Part shown: one piece after another, positions 22,552-32,444 of the stretch
Layout: every line of letters begins with the position of its first letter
How positions within the stretch are numbered: position 1 is the first letter of the stretch
Translations under genes and position numbers: made by a program
Notes under the pieces: generated by a model
The model's database searches: none
Told to the model about the DNA's origin: nothing
Seen by the model: only the letters and a program-made list of their open reading frames with translations
Source of the DNA: Sophora flavescens
Lineage: Eukaryota > Streptophyta > Magnoliopsida > Fabales > Fabaceae
NCBI GenBank assembly: GCA_030762895.1
Contig: CM061069.1
Coordinates: 24,857,404-24,921,403, forward strand
Length of the DNA: 64,000 nt
Direction of reading: 5' to 3'

Positions 22552-23097
22552 CTAGCTTGACTTATTAAAAAGCATCCACCTGGATCCTCCTCCTGGATCA
22601 AATGGTAACTGGAGTGGTGATTGTAGAAGTAATATGACTTTATCCTCTATTCCACCCAGCCATGGTGTGAAAACTCCCTTGACCTCTACAATTATGAACT
22701 CACTTCCTCTCGGGTCAACTGGAATTTTCAAGAGGAAGTTTTCCAGACAAGTGGAAGGGGCTAACTTACCAGTGTCCACACATGCATGCAGGCCAACATA
22801 TTTATTTAATGCATAAAATTCAGCATGCATGGTGGAGGGAGTTCTTTCCAGATGCCCTGCCTCCTCACTTGTTGTTTCCCAAGGATTTGTGGAAGGTAAT
22901 TCCTCTTGTTGTGGTTCACTTACCACCACCACTTCATCCTCGATTTGATCCATTCCCACAACCAGATTTTTCTCAAATTCTGCTTCTTGTGGCTCTATGG
23001 GAATCATACATGGTGGTGGAGGTGGTAAATATGAACAAAAGGTTTCCCAGTCCTCCTCGGAGAAGTTATATATAAGCCTTCCCGTCATATGAGCCAT
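22552..23097 (-). pseudogene. ORF of element D, N-terminus truncated, not recognised
   Basis: 181 codons on the - strand ending MLFNKSS, 21 bp before the post-pol hairpin, that is in the place where B ends its protease frame. The first residues (MAHMTGRLIYNF) lie at the rearrangement junction, so the ATG is probably accidental and the true N-terminus lost. Visible features are a Pro run (LPPPPP), an acidic middle and a C-terminal segment KIPVDPRGSEFIIVEVKGVF. It does not look like gag, protease, RT or integrase, and I cannot assign a function. Confidence 0.45.
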
Positions 23098-23646
23098 AGG
23101 AACAGATTAAGCAGGAACAGACATCCATTCAGCCTCGCCTCGAGAGGCAGTGCTCGCCTCGCGAGCCAGACACAGGGAAGTTGAAGATCATTCGGGTTCG
23201 CCTCGCGAGCACTTTCTTGCCTTGCGAGAATTCAATTTTTGAACTAGAGCCAAACTTAAGACTCGCCTCGCGAGCGCACCCAGATCCAACCCTCTATAAG
23301 AAGCTTGTTTTGGTGCAGATTTGATAGTTTTTTATAGAGACCTGATTCTAGTTTCTTTGGAGATGTGTCTCCCTTTGTTTTACGTAGTTTTCTTTTGTTT
23401 AGGATGCTTTCTTCCTTTTCTTTTGTTTTGGTTATTGTTACTTTGAGGAACTAATCCTCTTTTCTGAGGAAACGATGAAGCTACTCATGACGGCATAGTT
23501 ATTCCAATGTGGTGATTTCTTATTCTCTTCTCTTGATTTCTTGTTTCCTAATTCTGTTTTTAATGTGTTGATCAAAGGGCCCTTGGTTAACTAGCCTAGT
23601 GCGTTAAATCGAAGGAGATTCGTTCTTAGGACTTGGGTTAGGAACT
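23094..23646 (+). repeat. Duplicated segment of LTR A next to right LTR of D
   Basis: Copies 19017-19570 of LTR A, almost base for base. With the following LTR D it makes a direct repeat of exactly 1,892 bp (19017-20908 and 23094-24985). The left edge is CCATAGGAA in both copies. Confidence 0.9.
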
Positions 23647-24985
23647 TGTTGGACGAATCTGGGCAAGTATACCCAGTCGTGCAAGTAATACGGTGGTAAG
23701 ACCGGTTTATCGTATCCACGGGGATTGGATGTCAACTACCAATTCACAAACTCAGCAACTATCTAGACTAAACTATTAATCAAGAGAAAGTAAAACAAAC
23801 AAAAGAAAAGGAATAAAATCTTTTTGTCTTTTTGGGGACTTTTGACAAACACTTGGGGTGCAGAAAGGATATGTTGGGACTAGACTTCACCAAACCTCTT
23901 TCTCATGTACTATGGGGACTAGATACCTCCCATTCATGCTTCAGATATTAAAATCAATCCACTAAATTACTCAAACCCCGATTCCTCGGATGGCAAGAGC
24001 CTAAATCCACTAATAGACCCTAATTCCTTAGGTGACCTAGATTAATGAATTTGCATTAAGATTAGGGATTACGCGATTAATAATAAACCTAGTTCCATTC
24101 CTAGATACAAGGCTTACTAGGTGATTAAATTCAGTTCTGGTTCTGATACGAACGTCCCCATTGCATACCAAAACACAAAACGAGTCATGGGGGTGCTAGC
24201 CACAACAAGCATTAAGCATGGAAAATTAATCACTAATACGAAGGATAAACATAGATTAATCAGTCAAGGCAAATACATAATAATAAGTTTGATTACATCT
24301 AATCCCAACAAATAGGGATTAGCTACTCATAAACAGAAAACCAAACCAGGGAAATAGGAGAAGAGGAGAGAAGAGGCTCCATGTGAGCTTTCCTTCTTCT
24401 TCAAAGCAACCCCCCTTGGCTCCCTTCTAGGGTTGAAACCCTAGCCCAGTCACAGCCTCCAAGTGCCTCCAAATGCCTCCCTCTGGTCTCCCTTGTTCTG
24501 TCTGTTGCGCTCTTATTAATAGATTTGCTGCGCGTCACGGCGGTGATGGCCATCACGGCCAGGCCGTGACGCTTTCTGGAGTGGGCGTACTTGCACAAAA
24601 TAGATTCTCGCGAGGCGAGCTAAATTTCGCAACGCGAAACCTTGATTTTTAGCCTATCACGGCCGTGATGCATATCATGGGCAGGCCGTGACAGCTTCTG
24701 ACTTTTGCCTTCTGCTCTGCTTGATCATGGTTGTGATGGTCATCACGGCCAGGCCGTGATGGGCTCTGTTTGGCTCATATTCTTCACTTTTCAAGATCTA
24801 TTTCATCCAAGCTCCATCAAGGCTAATTTTGAGCATTTTTACATTAATTCCTGCAAAACAACACCAAGAAACCGCTTCACCCGTTCCAAGGGAAAATCTA
24901 ATAAAAACCAAATAAAGAATGCCTAATCTATATGCAAAATGCATGCAAAAGAGTACAGAAAATATCATGTAAAATCACACTATCA
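23647..24985 (-). repeat. LTR of element D, right copy
   Basis: 1,339 bp, nearly identical to 19571-20908. The TATA box on the - strand has changed from TATAAATA to TATTAATA. It is followed by GAACA and the rest of LTR A. Confidence 0.9.
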
Positions 24986-25410
24986 GAACACCAATTGAGT
25001 ACGGCTAGGAATAGAGTAGGAGATTGTGCAATCCCGATAGGGAGCCAAGAACTTAATAGAATCTAACTGTGGGTTATCGGATCAGAAGATATGTAATTTA
25101 CATGTTTAGTTACGTCTTATTGAACATCGGAAAAGACTTTAGGATAATTGAGGGTTCCGATTGGCAAAAAAATTGAACATAGGGATAAGAGAATAATCAC
25201 TTGGGTAGCTTGCATCATTGGGTAGGTGGATTCGTGACCTTAGAAGCCTTAATCTTAATTTGAATCTCATTGTTATCGGTTAGTTTAGATAATTGATATT
25301 TGATATTTGATTTGATACTGATAATACCCAATCCTTGTGTTCGATCTCGGTAACTACTTACCGTGTTTTATTACTTGCTTTGATCCGGTATACTTGCCGG
25401 AGTCCCATCA
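24986..25410 (+). repeat. 3' LTR of A, right part
   Basis: Continues LTR A from 19570 and ends TACTTGCCGGAGTCCCATCA at 25410. The same tail opens the window at position 1. Confidence 0.88.
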
Positions 25411-25759
25411 GTTACAGAAAGATAATTTGTTTTGAGGCACAATCTTGATGGAAATCGAGTTTTTTTTTTCTTTACAATATATTTAACAATGGGGGGGACT
25501 TAAAGTTGGCTGTATTGCCCAATGGAAAGATGGCAAAATTGAAAGCAAATTGTAGCCTAATTAACTTTGAATGAGGCTAAATCAGAGTGCATATGGATTA
25601 AAGAACTTATGATGTCAGACGATTATGCTTCAAGCTTAGCAAGATGTGCCAATGAAATTCAGGGGAAGATGCATGGATAAAAACCACGATTGTCATGTAT
25701 TTATGGAGTGCTCACCTCAAATTGCTTTTATTTTTTTCCAGTTGCTTTTATTTTTTTGG
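25411..25759. other. Short non-coding stretch between A and the Mutator-like element
   Basis: No gene seen. GTTAC at 25411-25415 is the candidate target duplication of A. ATTGCTTTTATTTTTTT-like sequence occurs twice in a row before 25758. Confidence 0.5.
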
Positions 25760-26395
25760 GACTAAACCTCCAACTTGGACCCTTAGAAAAACAATCTGGT
25801 CTGAAATAGTCCCTATTCAAAATAAATTATCCATTTCATCCTTAAGAATGTATTTACCGAGACATTTTAGTCCATCCGTCAGCTGACCACCTTTGACCTC
25901 CGATTTCCAGCTGACGTGTTCACCATTTTTGCCGAGTTGTCAGTCAGCATGTCTAAGTTGTATGCCAGTGTGGAATATATTTTTTTCCACCTATTTCCTA
26001 CCAAAACGACGCCGTATCTCCTCACACCTCCCCTATTAACCTTCTTCTTCCCCCACCTTTGATGATTCACTGATAGAAACCCTAGGACCTATTCTCCCTA
26101 TCTATTATCAACCTTTTTCTTCTCCTTCGCTTCTCTGGTTGCTACCCTCCTCACTGCCTAGCTCAAACGTGTCGGGTTGGGGCCTCTTACTTGTGTTCAT
26201 GTGTTGTGCAATTGAAAATTCAGAAAAAGGGGGAACCATAACAAACGAGTTAGGACTTGTATAGATACAAAACAAGAGTAATAAGAGAGTGTAGATGTTG
26301 GTCTAGCTCCTTCTCATATCTAACCTTATTTATAAACAGTTCTTCTCCAATAGCGATTTCGTTGTTCTTGATTTTCTCATAATAATCTCGAAGAA

Positions 26396-26499
26396 ATGGC
26401 ATTGGCTTTCGATGAGTTCGGAAGGCCATTCATAATATTAAAGGAGCAGGAGCAGAAGAACAGGCTTGGGGTCTGGATGCTTATAAATCTAACATCTCC
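26396..26499 (+). pseudogene. CCT5: Captured first-exon fragment of chaperonin CCT5 (TCP-1 epsilon)
   Basis: The ATG at 26396 opens MALAFDEFGRPFIILKEQEQ, the conserved start of plant CCT5, a subunit of the cytosolic TRiC/CCT folding machine. One missing base near 26468 shifts the frame, after which GLDAYKSNIS continues the CCT5 sequence to 26499. Sequence before the ATG (about 26330-26395) looks like 5' UTR and may also be captured. The homology ends abruptly at the join to the next fragment, so no functional protein is possible. Recognition is by the N-terminal peptide. Confidence 0.85.
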
Positions 26500-26669
26500 T
26501 CCAGCTTCTCCACCTTCGGCAACCCCTCTTCTTTCATCTTAGAACCGCCACTAGACAGAGCGTCGACGCCGCTTACCACCCGTGTGACCCCGGACATCAT
26601 AACAAAGAACATAGTGGTCACCATAGCAGTTATGAAAATGAAAAGAAATGAAGAGTCCCAAACAGTCAA
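26500..26669 (-). pseudogene. Second captured gene fragment, small membrane-like N-terminus
   Basis: On the - strand the ATG at 26667-26669 opens MTVWDSSFLFIFITAMVTTM, a single hydrophobic segment. A polar tail follows, ending in a Lys/Glu-rich stretch (EEGLPKVEKLEEM). The sequence upstream on that strand (26670-26830) is pyrimidine-rich and resembles a 5' UTR. I do not recognise the gene. It abuts the CCT5 fragment head to head in 3'-to-3' orientation. Confidence 0.45.
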
Positions 26670-28140
26670 ACACCAAAGAAATTATAGATTTAGAGAAGAA
26701 TTAGGGAAAAAGGAATCAGGAATCAGGTGAAAGAAATCAGTCGAACACCATAGGGAAAGAGGAATCAGGAAGATTATAGAGACAAGAGTTCAAAGTTTCA
26801 AGTTGTTAGGTTTTAGAGATTTGTTTCAAGAGAAAGAAATTCCTAAGCTTATAGATCCGTGATTTGTATGAAATGAAACAAAACAGCGTGCGATTTTGGT
26901 TGCAGTAACCCCTCCCCTCAACGCATGCATTTTGGAGCTGAGAAATTTTGCCTTTTTTTTAAAATTATTTTTATATTATTTTTCATGCTGGCATACAACT
27001 TAGACATGCTGGCTGACAAACTCAGCAAAAATGATGAACACGTCAGTTGGAAACCGAAAGTCAAAGGTGGTCAACTGACGGATAAACTAAAGTGTCCCGG
27101 TAAATATATTCTTAAGGATGAAATGGATAATTTATTTTGGATAGGGACTATTTCAGACCCGATTATTTTTTTCAGGGACTAAATTGGGGGTTTAGTCTTT
27201 TTTTCCCGGACAATGTAATGGAGTATGAATGGTTTGATTAGGTTAGAACATAACATTTCAGTCTTTCTCTTCAAATAATGAAGTAAAGCTTGGGGTCCAA
27301 TTCAATATTGGTGGATGATCCATTTGAAAGGTGAATTACTTACCATTGTACTTTAACTATCACTTTTCTATAAATTACAATATTATTCATTGTATGCTAC
27401 TGCTATTGGTTCATTGAAGTTGTCCAGCTTATGATGAAAAATATGGCTAAGGTGTAAGGTCCAATATGCTCATCTTATTTACACTGTGAGATGCCTCATT
27501 TTTTGTTCTCATTATTTGAAGAGTTTCATACTGACTATGAGAAATAATACGAATGATAATTAAAATGAATGTGACAGAAGTCCATCCACAATCTCAGTCT
27601 TTAATCAACCTCGTTTTTCTTTTGGGAGGGTGTCGACTTGCTGGTTAGGTGATAAAGTGGAATTCAACCCATGTGCATGTATTGATCAGCTGTAGTGAAG
27701 TTCAAACATATTTTAGATATGTATTTTGGAAACAAATGTTTAATGTTCATATATTATTGTAATTCCAAGATTGATTCGTTTTGTTTAAAATTTTCAATTC
27801 CTTCGTACAAAGCACGAAAAGTGATTAAGAATCTTCTATTCACATTCATGAAGAATTTCCAAATTGATTTAAGGCATATGTTAGTCTCGTCATAGACAAA
27901 TTAGTTTTTGATAGGATGTCATAACTTCTTTATTTGTTTATTACATGGCTAAAAGTTTGTAATTATGTTCATCTGATATGCGTAGGTTCAAAATAAGGAT
28001 AGTCATGCCAGGAATCCACAATTAATGGAGTCATCTTATAGTCCCTTATTAAAGTTGAACTCATGGCATATTATTTTGTAAATGGGTACAAGTTTCACAG
28101 TCAATCATGGATTGATGGTAAAAAATTATATATAGTGGAG

Positions 28141-28229
28141 TCTATGTCTTTTTTTTCCTTGTATATGGGTTAGGATACCTCTTGTACCTCTTTTATCAAT
28201 ATATTTTTTGGCTTATAAAAAAAAAAAGA
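28141..28229 (+). mobile_element. Probable 3' end of a LINE with poly(A)
   Basis: The sequence around 28160-28229 (CCTTGTATATGGGTTAGGA, CCTCTTGTACCTCTTTTATC, then GGCTTATAAAAAAAAAAAG) resembles the 3' ends of plant LINEs. No coding sequence precedes it, as expected for a heavily 5'-truncated copy. Confidence 0.5.
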
Positions 28230-28499
28230 TGTTACAGAAGAAAGGGAAGATGATTTTTATGACGTAACTATTCAACATATATATGTTGCATAGTACAATG
28301 GTCCTCTGGCTAAGTAATCCTATTTTATTGCCAATGGTTTGAAACAATGAGGAATATAGGAACAAAAGTTCCTCCACAATATAATGTTATGGAAATTTGA
28401 ATGAGTAAAAGATATAATCGGTTTGATCAATTTATAATTGCACATAATATAAAACAAATTTTATTAGTCCCTTTTCTTGTAATGTGAATGGACAAATGT

Positions 28500-30235
28500 G
28501 GAAGTTGTGTCACAATCAAAACAAAACCAAGGGGTCGTGTTGAAGTTGATGACACTGAATATGAAGAAGTACCTTACCAAGTGGATGATGTAACATCCCT
28601 GAAAAAGATTGTGCCATCACCGAGTACTTGATTCCTGGCATTGAGCACTAGCTGCGTGAACGAAAATTTTTTTGTTATGCGCTGATGACACGTTTTGGGC
28701 TTTTGGAACTCTTTAAGAAGACGGAGGTTCTCCATTAGATGAAGATAACCAATGTTCTGGAAGCCGGAAGATATGCGCATCAAGTGGAATGCATTGACAC
28801 TATGCTAGAATGTGCAGAAGTGGGGTGTCTTGAATTAGGTACAGAAACCAAATTAATTTCTAGAGGCTTGCTTAATTTTTTTTTTCTAGAAGTGTTTAGA
28901 TGTCAAAATTTCGGGATGAAGTTTCTCGAAGCAGGAGATAAATGTAACATCCATAAAAAATATGTGTCAGTGTAGAGCACTAGAGAACACTAGTGATGTC
29001 AGAAACGAAGCAGGGGATCGAGAACTCCTTTGGGAGCATTAAACATGTTTTGAGACTAAAAATTTGTTAAATAATTATATAAATTTGTTAGGGGCTTCAG
29101 AACTCCTTTGGGAGCATTGAACATATTTTATTTTTATCTTCATTGTATTAGTTGCCCATGTTTGGAGGCTAAACATTTGTTAAAGAATTATATAATTTTT
29201 TTACTAAATTAATATTTATGAGGATTTTCATTTAAATGACTGTTAGTAATTATTCTTAGTTTCTGATGCTTTGTGATGGATAAATATGCCTAAAAATTAT
29301 TTGTTTTTATGTAATATCAGGGGACATTTCAGATTAATTATCATATGTGAAAGAAATGATTAAAGTTGGAACTCTTCCTAACTTACATGATTGGCACGAC
29401 TTGTACGAAATTGATCCCGCTATTGTGACATAAGTTCAAGAGGTTATGGAAGATGATGATGAAGGAGATTCGATGGATGAAGAAGAGAAATTCAATGTTG
29501 ATGAGAACTTCAAATAATTTATGTCTTGTTTGTTTAGATTTCATGTTCTTTACTTGTTTGCACAATTTATATCATTGTTGTTATTTTTACAAGTTCAAAT
29601 ATTGATTAATATGTTATTTATTGATGATGTTGATAGTTCTATAATGTTGGTGTACTGCGTTATTCAGCAACAATATTGTCATTGTTACCGACGACTAAGC
29701 CATCAATAACTTTATAGTGTTATTGGAAACTTTACTAGCCATCGTAAAAATGGAGGCACATACTGACGTTGTAGCTTCCGATAAGTCACCATGTTAATGA
29801 CAATGAATCGTCAATGATCAGTTGGAAAATATTCCGACGGGCCTAGTTGTCAACAAAGTAACCAATGAATTTACTGACGGGTATACCCGTTGGTTTTATC
29901 GACACCTTATAAAAGGGTAATGTTAATTGAACACAACTTTTAGACACCATATGTGATATCGTATATGTTTATATCTATCTTTTACTTATTTTTTATCTTC
30001 TTTACATACACGCTACTCAAAAATACACTCATAAAACAAAAGGAACACCATAAGGTATCCCCATTTTATTTACAAAAATCATTCATCTACCAAAATACCA
30101 TTAGTATAACTAACGGTGAGGCTTTAACCCATGGCCTTGTGGTGGTTGTTAATCCAACAATATTTTTCTTTTTGGCAACTTTTGCTGGTCACTGATGGCT
30201 TTTGGCCATCGGCAATGATGCTTCTTTTTGTAGCA
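28500..30235 (+). mobile_element. Possible decayed CACTA element
   Basis: Weak evidence. Short acidic reading frames at 28537-28600 (VEVDDTEYEEVPYQVDDVTS) and 29437-29517 (EDDDEGDSMDEEEKFNVDEN) look like C-terminal tails of transposase genes. CCGACGGG...CCCGTTGG pairs occur at 29836-29895. TTTTTGTAGCA at 30224-30234 resembles a mutated CACTA end (TTTTTGTAGTG). No left end found. Confidence 0.25.
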
Positions 30236-32444
30236 TCACCAACACGATTTTTAGAGCTAAAAAAATTGTGCATATGGATAGTTTGGTTAGTTTAAGTGAT
30301 CGCATTATTGGACAATTTTAAATTATAGGAAGATTTTCTACAATGACCTTAGAGGTTTTTCTTTTCTTGCATTTTTGCCATAAAATAAACGTTTTATCCA
30401 ATATGTATAAAGTTGTGGGTGATAACGTTTTGGTAAATTCTACCGTACCCACCCTAATTTCAAAGGGTTTTGAAACAGTTAAATTTGGCCAATAGATGAA
30501 TGATCTTCCATTCAATGAATTTAGGTCAAACATTTTCTATTTAACATAGAAATTTTCACTTATTGCAGTTGAGTCATTAACTAATTAAATACTTTCAATT
30601 TAAAATATAAAATTCTAATTATTTTAATTTTAATAAATCAGGACAAATCAATTTTTTTTTCTTTTCCTCAAAAAACAAACCCCCAATTCCCCTTCTTCTC
30701 CATCTCTTGTTGAACCGTAATTCTCCATCTCCCTGGAACATGAGTTGATCATTGAAGAAAATCTTGTGGGGGTAAATTCATAAGATTATCGGCAGAGATA
30801 CTTTACTGTTTTGGGCAACTTGTGCTTGGAGGCAAACTTGTCAAATATTTAGCCTAAATGCTGCAAAGAAGAGTGATTCCCAGATTGAAGCTGTGTGATG
30901 AGATGGTTACAATTTTTTCTTTGAATATACTGATTTTTGGAAATAGGTGCGGGCAAGAGTGCTACAATAATTTCAATCCTTTTGGTAAGATTAAGAGTAG
31001 CTTTTAGTGCTTTTGGTCTTACTCAATTTACTGCGTTGGAATTAGAAGGGATGGTTGATGGAGTTTAAGTGGTCTAAACGGTTTCTCTTGGTTTGGTTGT
31101 TAAAAGATTTCAATGTGATTATCTCCAGACTCCTGCTAAATCGTTGATAAGGTGATGTTTCAGGGAGAAGAACAAGATCATATTTTAGGGTTCAAGGAAC
31201 TGTTTATTTAGTTCAAGAAATTTGGGCTCAAATTTTTTAAATTGTATAATATTTTTAATTTTTAATGTTTATTTAAATTTACCGAATGTAAAATGTATTT
31301 CAATTGAATGACTAAAATGCAATATCAAAAACTTTGACTACTAACTAATAAAAAGGAAGAAATAACATCATTAAATGAAACCAAACTCAACCATTGGCCC
31401 ATTAAAAAATGTTCCAAAACCCTTTGTATTTTCATAGGTACTCTAGCAGCTCCCTAACGTTTTATTTTATCAAGCAAATAAATAGGGAATGGATAGCAAT
31501 AATTATGCAAAATTGGCTATAAAATATATTAAGGAAATTATATTTTCAAATGATAAGTGATAAGGGAAGGAAACTATAAGCATCTCTAATGGTGCAACTC
31601 ATTGGAGTTGCTTAACTTCTCTTTTTATATGCTCTATAATGCCATCTCACAACTTTCTACTTTTTACTACTTTAAGCAGTCCTACAATCCAATGTTGCTA
31701 CTGTACAAAGTTCACCAAATGGGTCCCACAAGTTACCTCATCTTTATTTACATTTATGTTGTCAATTTTTGGTGGAAGGTAGCTAGATACAATTCTCTAC
31801 TATTATTTCTCTCCTTTTTTATTGGGGGTTCTTATATAAGATTTGATTGCTTATAAAAGCAAACATCCTTACGTACGGATTCCACATCTTCCTATTGTAA
31901 CACCCCCTTGGGCATTACTTTGTAACACGTACGGAAATAAATTAAAAATTCATTTCTTTGGTTGCTTTTCTGTAAAATAATATTTTCTTAATTTGTAATC
32001 CTTTCTCAAAATGGTGATAAATTTTTTCCTTTCATCTATTCTTTTACTTTTCGACAACCACAACAACAACGTAAATATAATCGTATATGGATAGATATAT
32101 ATATAACATCATACCACTATATTGCATCATATCTTTCCACACCTAGTCCTATATAAGTATAGGTCCCCTTATTGAAAAAAACAACATACCATAAACAAAA
32201 CCTAAGTTGGTCTCACCTATAATACATACATGACAGTATTAAGTAAACGTCGACATGCTCTGAACTACAAGGACTTCTTCTTGTAGTCATCAAGTCCATT
32301 TAGTGGCTCATCTGGACTCGGATATAAATATATGCACAAGTAGAGAAACCAACAATAAAACATACAGGAGTGAGAAACCAATATATGGATTTAACTTGAC
32401 AACTACATGCGCGACACAACAGAAACATATACATATATGCACTT

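Larger units (their letters stand above)
19571..24985 (-). mobile_element. Element D, antisense LTR element inside 3' LTR of A, rearranged
   Basis: It has LTRs at 19571-20908 and 23647-24985, both on the - strand, and only 2.2 kb of internal sequence (20909-23093): purine tract, 3' UTR, hairpin and one ORF. The target duplication is GAACT/GAACA. Between the internal part and the right LTR lies a copy of the host LTR A sequence (23094-23646), which a simple insertion cannot produce. The LTR and 3' UTR are related to element B. Gag, protease, RT and primer site are absent. Confidence 0.85.
1..25410 (+). mobile_element. Athila-like Ty3/gypsy element A, 5' end outside window, three nested insertions
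   Basis: The order of parts on the + strand is 5' LTR tail, tRNA-Asp primer site, gag, aspartic protease, RT, RNase H, integrase, post-pol hairpin, two further ORFs, purine tract and 3' LTR (18720-19570 plus 24986-25410). The gag, DLGASINLM protease and FMDD reverse transcriptase are of the plant Athila type. The coding line is recovered only by removing B (1496-8616), E (10279-11474) and D (19571-24985). The first two have exact 5-bp target duplications; D has a near-exact one. Many stops and frameshifts and an integrase lacking catalytic residues mean the copy is dead. The left target duplication is outside the window; the first bases after the 3' LTR are GTTAC. Confidence 0.9.
25760..27197. 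mobile_element. Non-autonomous Mutator-like element with captured gene fragments (Pack-MULE)
   Basis: Long terminal inverted repeats of about 220 bp (25760-25984 and 26970-27197) start GACTAAACC and contain shared blocks such as GTCTGAAATAGTCCCTAT and CATGTCTAAGTTGTATGCC. The flanks are TTTTTTTGG and TTTTTTTCC, a poor 9-bp target duplication. There is no transposase. The interior holds at least two host-gene fragments on opposite strands, one from CCT5. Long inverted repeats, a possible 9-bp duplication and captured exons are the marks of Pack-MULEs. Confidence 0.75.
27198..32444. other. AT-rich non-coding region between the Mutator-like element and LTR of G
   Basis: No supportable gene. Short ORFs here have no recognisable domain and base composition typical of non-coding plant DNA. 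It holds a LINE-like tail (28141-28229) and a possible old CACTA relic (about 28500-30235). The part from 30236 to 32444 shows only AT-rich sequence and short direct and inverted repeats. Confidence 0.6.

Noticed and set aside
28739..28975. 78-codon + strand ORF considered as a host gene
   Set aside because: Hydrophobic and compositional features are ordinary for AT-rich DNA; no recognisable family, no neighbouring exons.
31890..31960. Possible LTR end near GTAACACCCCCTTGGGC
   Set aside because: No partner repeat, primer site or target duplication could be found in the window.
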